A DNA stretch of 64,000 bases from Undaria pinnatifida. Its lineage: Eukaryota > Sar > Phaeophyceae > Laminariales > Alariaceae. Of this stretch, positions 53,701 through 61,726 are shown piece by piece. Numbering within the stretch: the stretch's first letter is position 1; each line of letters begins with the position of its first letter. The DNA is taken from positions 248,001 through 312,000 of the forward strand of contig JABAKD010000026.1 of NCBI GenBank assembly GCA_012845835.1, read 5' to 3'. The notes under the pieces are model-generated. The model saw only the letters and a list, made by a program, of their open reading frames with translations. It ran no database searches and was not told where the DNA came from. The position numbers were made by a program, and so were the translations under genes.

Positions 53701-54825
53701 TCTGTCATCGACCATCTTACTCGATTTGTCATTTTGATAGCCATCAAAAATAAGGCGGCTTGCACGATCGTTCGTCATCTAATCGAACGCGTGTTCTCGG
53801 TGTTTGGCCCTCCAGAAACACTTCATTCCGACCAAGGAAAAGAATTTGATAACGAATTGGTCAAGGAATTACAATCAGTTTTTGGATATAAGAAAACGCG
53901 TACAGCCGCTTTTCGCCCTCAAGGCAACTCTGTCTTAGAGCGTGTACACAGCACTGTCCACAATATGTTGGCTATGTACAGCAACTTGTCCTGCGATAAT
54001 TGGGCAGAGCTGTTGCCTTTTGTCCAGTTAGCTCACAATACAGCTTACTCTACCACGCTCCAGGAAACTCCTCATTTCCTGATGTTTGGACGTGCAGCTG
54101 TACTACCTGTCGATCTCATTCTTGGAGTACCGTCCACCTCCGCACCGCAATCACAGCTCGACTATTCTAAACAGACTGTCGAAAACTTGCAATTTGCATA
54201 CGAGCTAGCCCGCCGTAATCTTAAAGAGCGAGCGGATAAGCAAGCGGTCGCAAATGAGACCCTGTCGTTTCCCAGTTTCAAACCTGGAGAACAGGTATTA
54301 ATCCACCGCCCATACACTGAAGCTGATGGTCCCAATCCAAAATTGATCAGCCCATGGCGTGGACCATATACCGTACGAGCGCAAACGTCACCCGTAATTT
54401 ATCGCGTCACTAAAGATGGCAACCCCGCCGAGATTACTGTTCACCTTGGCCGGATGAAAAAATACTATGTCCCTAAGTCGGCCCCTGCCCCTGACCTTGA
54501 CGCGCTCGACGATTTATTTTTAGGGACCACTCTTCCCGTGCCCGATCTCGAAGGCTCATTGTCGAAAGTTATGATCGGTGCGTTCACGGTTGAGAGTATT
54601 GATGGACATAAAAGGGGAGTAGGAGCAGCATCTCTCACCAACTTCCAATATCATCTCAAGTTGGAAGGTTATCCTACCCAGATGGGTATCTGGCGTCATG
54701 TCAATGCCATTCCTCAATGCAGAGATATGATTGCTTCCTACCGTGCTGCAGTATTGTCGACGGACTCTTCAGCATTTAACCCTCCTACGCGGAAGTCTCA
54801 TTCTGTCCCCGCGGATGTCCCATAG
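50593..54825 (+). CDS. Gypsy Pol (protease, RT, RNase H, integrase, degenerate chromodomain)
   Basis: The frame opens at 50593 with no early ATG, so pol is presumably made by frameshift or splicing from gag. Protease is ITVDTATDVSVVS near 50730 (D-T-A replaces D-T/S-G). RT runs about 51740-52480 with FCVDYRHTLNRN, RMPFGVCNAPWLF and the catalytic TYMDDIICL (52177). RNase H starts FIVHTDASEAGVGAFLAQ (52630). Integrase has the zinc finger H..H..CLSCQHRK (to 53580), AVDLVEHKS (about 53648), LHSDQGKEFDN (about 53822) and QGNSVLERVHSTVHNML (about 53927). The C-terminal YHLKLEGYPTQMGIWRHVNA followed by CRDMIASYRAAV matches the spacing of a chromodomain (Y.V.W.GY....TW...). No stops. Confidence 0.93.
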   Translation, partial: ASVTYLRWSLRGTARCWHANAIIFSLFFSSRRVQISGFVEDYPVPEITVDTATDVSVVSHAWLKSHPTLHSVIIQPVPPTAVALQAANGSPLNVLGFVVFSLTLSTITHVVEALVVPSLGPDSLLLDNSVMSIFGAILDWENQVMSFPSTGDYIPAVHRTSYPASRPADPSTVSSDSNLSVAAVHHDAEGVDVRLRERVDLKPRHEALVVAFTDCLPAHDSTVVVEPLIMSELEFLESSSSSVFEKIIVARTLATWHAADGSVAVQIANPSSDGVALPIDLCLGQLFTVSVVTPDQLHVNAVAKTPTSVDEIAQAKSEIEGPLSKAFTNTKLTSDQKVSVLDLCARYRPVFALSMSELGRCTNAEATFPLPPDTRPIDRPPYRANPRAKAVIDKCVHDMLEWGIIEERPSPWGSPCTLVAKKNGSPRFCVDYRHTLNRNIVRKSWPLPNLDSCLDAVGGVKFISTADVLSAFWQLPVAEEHIDRTAFVTPTGKFCFKRMPFGVCNAPWLFQHMMSVTFGHLGPESGILTYMDDIICLNSTFEAHLKSLEQMFSALQAAGLTLKPTNLQFGQKEIEYLGHVISEKGISISADRVKAILALPEPECIKDNRGFLDTLNYVRRFIDGYAEITAPLVELTRKDYVKKTAFKKAFGTAQREAFARAKRALSSAPVLKYLDFTREFIVHTDASEAGVGAFLAQRSRESSSDSDLDIIAYYSHRFSKSQRHYSATMKECCAVVWAVTHWRPYLWGKHFTCCTDHQALTYLYKMQDTSNMLTRWAIALQNYDFTVKHVPGKLNVVPDMLSRAFSEVNGEPIPSEPRLAAICRNVPIEGPYYPPRPREYELSASNLHDVAPVESDRELFMSAVSVFPTVDPAKLVDLQKEEFCQHFEYLRAPTSAPLPSGESKYTMSYFFLNEGLLFRSYLPGHLRKRSTFRDQLVVPTSLRKIVINSCHDLPASGGHLAFKATFDTIRDRFWWPTMSTDVRTHIEACLSCQHRKSSHRPPKLPVGHRPVTRAFQCVAVDLVEHKSLSQGNRFILSVIDHLTRFVILIAIKNKAACTIVRHLIERVFSVFGPPETLHSDQGKEFDNELVKELQSVFGYKKTRTAAFRPQGNSVLERVHSTVHNMLAMYSNLSCDNWAELLPFVQLAHNTAYSTTLQETPHFLMFGRAAVLPVDLILGVPSTSAPQSQLDYSKQTVENLQFAYELARRNLKERADKQAVANETLSFPSFKPGEQVLIHRPYTEADGPNPKLISPWRGPYTVRAQTSPVIYRVTKDGNPAEITVHLGRMKKYYVPKSAPAPDLDALDDLFLGTTLPVPDLEGSLSKVMIGAFTVESIDGHKRGVGAASLTNFQYHLKLEGYPTQMGIWRHVNAIPQCRDMIASYRAAVLSTDSSAFNPPTRKSHSVPADVP

Positions 54826-56628
54826 CACTTTAATGGGCTTTTTTTTTGTATCGTCTTGTCTTGTTTTAGCGCTTTATTTTGTCACATCAGACTGAGCAAC
54901 TACTGATGTCAGCCCTGTGCTATTTGTTCCATCATATGTGTCAAGCTCCTGCGGGAGTTGTTTTCTTTTAAGGTGTAGTCACCTCATGGCTTGTCTGTTG
55001 TCCAGTGCGAGTACCGCGCACTCTGAAGTATTGTCCTCGCCCTTCGTGGTGAACTGTATTCTTAGCACCTTATGTCTTTTTGTTGACTTCCCTGTATTTT
55101 GGCTTCCAGCTCAGCGGCATGTTTTGATCCCGCGATTGAGACTGTCCACTGTACTAGTTTGACTAGTACCATTAGGCCTGCAATGGTAAATACCAAATCA
55201 CCTCAATTGCAGGGGGGGTGACCGTCAGGTCTAGCATAGCCAAAAGGAGCATGTGTCTAGTGTGTGTGCCAACTTGTCAATGTCTTCGGCGTCCTGTCAC
55301 ACGAGCATTCTCGTGACTTCGTTATGTCGCCATTCGCAGTGCCCTGCGTAGTTTGTTGGTTTCGTTTGTTTTCTTTTGATTTTCAGCAGTTTGGTTTCTT
55401 GCGCATTGCCTTCTGTATGCACTGTAAGTATCGTACAACCTGAGGTTAGCACTTATTGGCGCGATGTATAGTCGTAAGAGACCCGATTCCCATCGCTTTA
55501 TGGGGGGTCGATCTCATGGCTTCTGTTGTCGTTGGGCACTTGTCTCTTCAGTACTGGAAAGTACTTGGCACCGTAGCACACCAGTGGTTGGATTGATAAT
55601 AAATATCCAGCGTTCGCGCACACCATTTGTCTTTGAAAAATGCCTCATTCTGTTGCGATCTGTATTTGATACAGACACAGATGAACTACGGCATACATTA
55701 TGTGTCTGTCTGTCGAACGTTTGTATGTCTCCCACTGCACACTCCAATATCGTTGCACATCTGCGGCATAATGCCCGTAAGCACGATTACTGTCAGTCAA
55801 CTTGTCGCCTTTTATCCATTTTTTTTTTCTAGTATTTTTTATATGGATGCGACCCTGAAATGTATACTGTTGGCGGTTGTCTCGTGTCGACTTCGGTCAC
55901 CGCCCAGGCTGTTATGTGTACCACAATTGACTTCTGATTCGGTCTCGAACACCCATCAGATGCCAACTGATGTGTACCACAATTGACTTCTGATTCGGTC
56001 TCGAACACCCATCAGATGCCAAGTGTAGTGTGATCAGCCAAATGTCCTTGTCGCAGTATAACATGTTTGGTGTATAATTTATTGTCTCCGTCAGGTAAGT
56101 CGTTTTGCTTTCCAGCATATACGACTCATGTCACGCCTGTTGAGCCTTCAGCCATGTTGTCCACACGATGAGTATACACACTCGTTTCGTGTAGCGTGCG
56201 TCTAATTAGCATATTTTTGCTAATAAACCCGGGTTATTTATTTATTGTCGTTGCTCTCGCACGCCCCTGTCCAGGATCATTTTCCTATATTTTGTCGTAA
56301 TCCACAGCTGGCCAGCCGCAATGTCCGCGATATGTATTTGAACATACCGCATGCGAAAGGATTATGCTCTTGTCATTCGCTATATTTTATCATGTCCGAT
56401 CCTATGTCCGGATTTTTATCCACATGTCTACGGTACTACAGCAGTTTGTCAGTTTGTCATGCTGTCTTGTCCATCTTGTCCAAAGGAGTGTACAAACTGC
56501 CGAGCGTTAGCGAATCGCCACTGGAAGTTTGTATATCAACTAGACGTGTTGTTACTCTTGTCTATGGTCCCGTTACTTTTGAGTTTTGGTGGAGTTCGAG
56601 CTCTATCACCACTAAAACTGGGGGGTGA
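54826..56628 (+). other. Long 3' region of the gypsy element, non-coding
   Basis: 1.8 kb, T- and GTC-rich, with no conserved frame. A TTTTTTTTTGTATCG run follows the pol stop. A 56-bp tandem duplication (TGTGTACCACAATTGACTTC at 55915 and 55971) lies near its middle. The last bases ACTGGGGGGTGA (56617-56628) are the polypurine tract. A lost third ORF or an RNA-level signal region are possible. Confidence 0.6.
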
Positions 56629-57116
56629 TGTGGATACCATGTCCCCGAACCAACACGCCTAGGGAAAATGTCGAAACCCCTTCAACCTTCCAGACATCGT
56701 TTCTGGAAGGATCGCTTGGGGAACACGGGAGATTGTCATGTCTAGAACACGCCACGGAGCCTTCCCCTCCACGTTCCGCTGACGGATCCTCCGCGGCGGA
56801 TACACCGCCTAGCGGATTCTCCGCAGCGGGACTTTGGAAGGTCCCGCTGGATTGTTCCTTTTATCCGAGAGCTGAGGGAGCACCGACAACTGCTCGCCCA
56901 CCGCTCTCACAACAACACAACAACTACTACTCCTTCTCCTTGCACTTCTGGGAGTGAGTCCATCTCAACCTGTCCTGTCTCTCCCTCTGTCAACGGCCTG
57001 CTGTATCAGCCCGTGTTGTCTCACACTCCGCCGTCGTAGTTCAACAGTGAGAACACTCTGCTCACGCAGAGAGAAGTGGGATCACGACCCACCGACGGTT
57101 TTGACTACGAATCTTA
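56629..57116 (+). repeat. 3' LTR
   Basis: 488 bp, one visible mismatch to the 5' copy. Confidence 0.95.
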
Positions 57117-57120
57117 AATA

Positions 57121-57689
57121 AATCAAATATTTTTATAAATATGTACTCCGAGTACATTACTCGTATAGTCTACTCTATATAGACTATGTGTTTGTTTTAT
57201 AACAAAACAATATGACCCCTCCCATTATGAAATAACTCACCCACATTGCATATTGTTACACGTACCAACAACGCAGCTTGCAAAGATGAGTATTGACCCG
57301 AAATTCGTCGAACTCACGGCTGACGTCCTGGAAATTTTTTTATATAACAGATAGACTAGTCTATAACCTTAGGAAACGTCTTGTATCCATATAATTCGTA
57401 GCACACGATGACGGCCAGTTGCCGCGGTGTTGTATCTGTGGCTTGAGCACGAAGGCACGGGCTTCTTCTGCTGTCTGAGATGGAGTGGAATACCAACCCT
57501 GAGCCTCCTTAGGCCAGGAGAGCCAAGTGCCACGACAAAGAAGAAGCGAAGCCACCGGAAAACCAGAAGAGAATAGTTGAAGACTGATTGCGAGATCTGC
57601 ATTATTTCGATCGGAAAACAAACATCGACAACACGCAATACGTGGTTCCCCGATAAAATGAAAAATATCGTATGTTTCAGTCAAAACGA
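57121..57689. other. Repeat remnants
   Basis: Positions 57265-57345 (GCAGCTTGCAAAGATGAGTA ... CTCACGGCTGACGTCCTG) resemble the shared element terminus. Positions 57351-57364 are a perfect palindrome ATAGACTAGTCTAT. Positions 57525-57665 match 5190-5340. No gene. Confidence 0.5.
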
Positions 57690-58830
57690 ATCGAATTAAA
57701 AAAAATAATTATAATTTCGATTCGAAAGTTTCTTACGTTAATACGTTAATACGCGCCCTTAAAAACGAAAGAAACATCAGCACGTGATCTTGTTGCAAAA
57801 AATGAAAATAGACTCCAGCTGTGAGATCGAATATCTTGTCGAAACTCATCTTTGCAAGCTGTGTGTGATACTCCGATTGCGCGTATTACGGGTTGTTGTG
57901 TGTCCTCGTTAAGGATATAGGTCGGCGACTCCCCTTGCAACTACAGCAGTGTAGCTATCAGGGTCAACAGGGTGATGTTAGTCAGCCTGTGCGCGGAAAC
58001 TATACCACCCGTTTTTGAGGGGGACAAAATCTGACAGCTGTGGAAAGAAATGCATCCGTTTATCAAGTGAATCATGTAAGTCGAATAACCGGTGAAGGGA
58101 GGGCGGAGTTTTGAAGGACGTTGGGGCCTGGTTTTGATCAAAAGGGAGCGGGGTTGGAGGGGGGGGGGGAAGGGGAGGGGGGCGGACGGGCGGGAAATTT
58201 GTGCGTGGAAGCTATAAATCCTCCAAGTAAGGGGATAAATCTGACGGTTTTATTGTATAACACGTACTGCTTCGGTGTTCGGTGTTCGGTTTGTGTGTGG
58301 CTGATAAAACGTGACATGATAATTCATGCGCATTACAGTTTTTGGGATTAAACCTGAATGAATACAGAGCTCCCCGGGTACTGTAACGAAGATATACCCG
58401 TACCCCGGGTATTGGGCCACAGTCTTACAAGAGTCACAAATTTTCCGGGTAAGGGTATGAGGATCTTACAGAAAATCCAGAAGTTCCGGGTACGGGCGCG
58501 GATGTCTTTCAGAACTTCCAGAAGTTCCGGGTATTGTGGCACGGGCATACAGAACTCACAGAAGTTCCGAGCGGGTACAAAACATGTTGTACCCGTACCC
58601 AGGGTATTGTATCCACGGACGTACATAATACCAGAAATTCCAGGTATGGGTATAAATGTCGTACAGAACTTCCAGAAGTTCCGGGTACGGGTATGAATGT
58701 CCTACAGAAGTTACGGAAGTTTCTTGTAGGGTAATACCTGGGGTAAATACCCCGGGTACGGTTTGTAACGTACCCTACAGAACACAACCTTGGAAGCTTC
58801 CGGCACCAGTAATGCCGGCGGAATGCCTCG
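57690..58830 (+). repeat. 41-bp-unit element, copy cut by a poly-C element
   Basis: Positions 57690-57790 and 58255-58640 match the continuous sequence 11500-12031. Positions 58640-58792 continue with units ACAGAACTTCCAGAAGTTCC, the TTGTAGGGTAATACCTGGGG tail, and GGAATGCCTCGGTATGTACC. It gives the uninterrupted version of the site where the 12.0-31.4 kb gypsy element inserted. Confidence 0.75.
57793..58252 (-). repeat. Poly-C element, inverted, nested
   Basis: On the plus strand it starts with the inverted terminus ACTCCAGCTGTGAGATCGAA and runs through CCCGTTTTTGAGGGGGACAA, a G tract of 12, and GGGGATAAATCTGACGGTTT. It interrupts the 41-bp-unit element between GTGATCTTGT and ACACGTACTGCTTCGG. 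Confidence 0.7.
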
Positions 58831-59274
58831 GTATGTACCGTGTTTGCTGCTGCTGTGGTGTACTCTCGTATATATGCTTTGTACCGGTAGCCACAGCAAA
58901 CGCGCCGCGGGTGCGCCGCTGCTCCTCTTGGTCTCCAGATGTCCGAGCCCGCGTCCACTGACAGCTAGCTATCAATATAGTGTGGCTACGAAGAGACGCG
59001 TCGACTGCGATCGCGCATGGTGTTTGTATTCCTAATCTAACAGATCGCGATTGTTACTCGTACATTGTGTGAACCTCGTACTGCTGCTGTACCAGGCTCT
59101 GCTCAGTGACATATTTTCCTGATGAAAGACTGATTCCATTTTTCGATTTGAGAATCCGACAGGCAGACCGAATATTAATCTTCAGATAAGATCTGCCATC
59201 AAATTCTCAAGAGATTTATCCTCTTGGGCCATCGAATTCTCAAGAGATTTTATCCCGTCCGATCTTGTTGCTAT

Positions 59275-59375
59275 AATATCGGAGTATCACACACAGCTTG
59301 CAAAGATCTTTTATGAGTTTCGACAAACTATTCGATCTCACAGCTGGAGTGTATTTTAATTTTTATAATATCGGC
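59275..59375 (+). repeat. Poly-C element terminus, fragment
   Basis: GGAGTATCACACACAGCTTG, then CGACAAACTATTCGATCTCA and CAGCTGGAGTGTATTTTAAT: only the last about 95 bp of the element. Confidence 0.7.
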
Positions 59376-59483
59376 CTTCGTAAAAGACCGATCTATTTTT
59401 CACGAAAAGTATAAATGTGAAGCTGGGAAACGAATCGCCCATAATCATAAGAGACAACCTTAATTTGATGTCAAAATAGGGCG

Positions 59484-59800
59484 GTCCGGGGTTGATGTCG
59501 TACCAAATTTACCAAAGTCTCCGGTACCGGCATCGATTTCGTACCGACACCGGTATCAACTCCGGTACAAACGTCCATACCGGTACCCCGGTACCGGTAT
59601 TTTATGTCGTACCGAACTTCCCGAAGTGTACGGTACCGGTGTTGATGTCGTAACGAATTTACCGAAGTGTCCGGTACCGGATATTGATGTACCGAACTTA
59701 CCGAACTGCCCGGTACAGGTAATACCGGCGGTACATACCGGCGGTACGTACCGGCGATATGCCTCGGTACGTACCGTATCGAACGCACCCGTGGAATGTT
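59484..59800 (+). repeat. 41-bp-unit array, GGTACC dialect
   Basis: Units of exactly 41 bp (CGTACCGAACTTCCCGAAGT then GTACGGTACCGGTGTTGATGT, first 20 bases of each half shown or shortened) align one-to-one with the 58.4-58.7 kb units. CCG replaces CAG in both half-sites and GGTACCGG replaces GGGTACGGG. Its right end (GATATGCCTCGGTACGTACC) also parallels that of the other array (GGAATGCCTCGGTATGTACC). Confidence 0.75.
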
Positions 59801-61004
59801 CGACGAGTCCAAACGTTTTTTATATATCCGGTTTTCTCTTTTTTCGGTTCAAGATTATTTTCCAATTTCCTCTTTTTTATCGAAAGCACGATACAGACTA
59901 AGATTTTAGATATCTTATCTTATTATGTCGTAGCCAAATTATACAGGGCCATTTAGAACAGAGTGCTCCTTGCAAAATCAATGTCAGAGCTCATCGAGCA
60001 CATCAGTAACTACGTTGACGTCATGCTGCGGGAGTGCCGGTGCATCGTGTGCACCCTATGCACCGTTCGATCTGTTTAATTAGCGTATGCCCGCCGAAAA
60101 CAAAATAAGCCCTGCGTGCTCACGCTTGCTACGCTCTGCTGTGTCTACCCCCCTCCGGCAAAAACCAGTGTTCCAAACGTGTTGGACGACAGTGGCTGAT
60201 GCTTTTGTACCCTTCCTCGTTAAAAATTATAACTAATAAAAAAAAATGCGCCACAAACCAGCAGCAAACATTAGTGCAGAACACTATGCCCTCCTCCTCC
60301 TGCCCTGTCGATGTTCACCCAGAAGCACCCTCCCCTGTCTCCTCTCCCTCTCCGAAAACGTATTCAAAGTATAATAATACCAGCACATGTTTGCTTTATT
60401 TATTTCTCTCGACCCGTGGTTGCTCATCCAACCGAGCCTAGCCTTTCGAAGGTGGTAGGAAACGCCGTGCATGCCGCAGATCGTGCATGGATGGGTGCTT
60501 CGTAAAGCCTGGCGTGACTAGCGTATGATCGGGTGAGAACGCGCAGCAGCTGCCCGCTGCACAGGGCATGGCATCTGCAGGCGTGTGCGTGTGTTGTGTG
60601 TGTGGCACTACTTTTCTGAGAGCTCGATATAACATAAAATCTCGGGAATATGACAAATGATCTCTTATAACGGATTTTTTCGTGACAAGTCGAAAAAGTT
60701 CTTTTGTATCTGTGCTTTCTCTTGTATTGGTTCTCTTACATCGTAGCCACTACTGCTGAAATAGAGCTGGTCCTTGAGTTCGATTCCCACCGTGTTGATT
60801 TTTTTTTGTTTATTGAAAGCTGTGAGTCCGACCGATTGAATGGTTAAAGCTCAAGTGTGCAAGAAATTGAAAAACGTCAGCTGTGAATAACGACCTGGAC
60901 AAAACTCAATTCAACTTTGCAAGCTGCGTGACTGTGCGTGGTATACATGATCTTTATGTCATTTTATGATATATAGACTAGGTGTTTGCTAGAAATTGTG
61001 CAGG
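59801..61004. other. Intergenic, repeat termini
   Basis: Positions 60808-60945 hold two pieces of the GCAGCTTGCAAAG terminus family on the minus strand, facing each other. GGTCCTTGAGTTCGATTCCC at 60768 contains a B-box-like word followed by a T run, but there is no A-box or tRNA fold. No gene is supported; short frames around 60.2-60.65 kb have no recognisable domain. Confidence 0.4.
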
Positions 61005-61269
61005 ACAATGATGTCACGACATCCTGAGAGCGCGGGCATGCACAATTCGACGCGAGTTGACGAGGGAAGAAAACGCTGAATTCTTCTTGCGAAAAAAAAT
61101 GAAGGCACGTACCGTCCTAGTAGTGAGGCACGAGGGGGAAGGAGGGCCTGGTGTGTGACGGAATCTGAGTTAGGGTTACTACTGCTGGGAGGGAGCGCGA
61201 GAGTACGAGTGCACTAGTTCGAGGATAGTAAAACGCGATGAAAAAAAAAGGAAAATAAAAGAGTACAAG
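61005..61269 (+). mobile_element. Hairpin-ended repeat family, head fragment
   Basis: TCGACGCGAGTTGACGAGGG, then GGTTACTACTGCTGGGAGGG and AGCGCGAGAG match the heads at 2290 and 28555. It is cut at 61270 by a probable LTR. Confidence 0.6.
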
Positions 61270-61726
61270 TATTACGGAAGGGGAGGCTAGGGATAGAGGC
61301 GGATCCGATGTCTATGCGGGTCTGAGTGGTCTCTAGCCATTCATGCGGCAGGACCCTAGGTCTTGTGTGCATTGTACAGAGAGGAAGGTGCCAGAGGGAC
61401 CCAGCCTACAAAGCACTGCTACCGACCTGATGATAGCAGCCTCCCGATCGGTACCGAGTTCGGTGGTTGAGCCTGAACAGCGGTAGTGTAAGCCTTGAAG
61501 GTGGCTTGTGAGAAGGAGTAGAAGGTCTCCGGTCGTGGATACGGTATTCGCTTTATGGATTATTGCTAACTCAGGGCAAGCAAAGGAGTACAGAGCAGAG
61601 GGAGGCGAGGAACCAGTCGCTCCCAGACGGGGACCCTGCAAGACGGACCATACTGCTAGTACCTATTGGGACTAACGCATTCCCAAAAGTGCAACTCCTA
61701 TCAACCGTAACAATGTAACCGTAACA
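61270..61726 (-). repeat. Probable 3' LTR of a minus-strand element
   Basis: On the minus strand it starts TGTTACGG and ends CCGTAATA, an inverted terminal match of seven out of eight. A polypurine-like AATGGGGGGA immediately precedes the start. It interrupts a known repeat at 61269. No partner LTR is in the window because the element would extend past 64000. Confidence 0.45.

Larger units (their letters stand above)
49534..57116 (+). mobile_element. Ty3/gypsy retrotransposon, young copy
   Basis: LTRs of 488 bp at 49534-50021 and 56629-57116 differ at one site that I can see (GATGACG against GATCACG). The target duplication is AATA (49530-49533 and 57117-57120). The primer site, polypurine tract and a long uninterrupted pol frame are present. 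Gag is unusually short and lacks a zinc knuckle, and 1.8 kb of non-coding sequence separates pol from the 3' LTR. Confidence 0.95.

Noticed and set aside
55464-55832. Third ORF (env-like) in the gypsy 3' region
   Set aside because: No signal peptide, membrane segment or conserved motif. Frames are short and overlap tandem duplications.
60760-60800. tRNA gene from the B-box-like GAGTTCGATTCCC
   Set aside because: No A-box at a suitable distance, no acceptor pairing and no anticodon arm.
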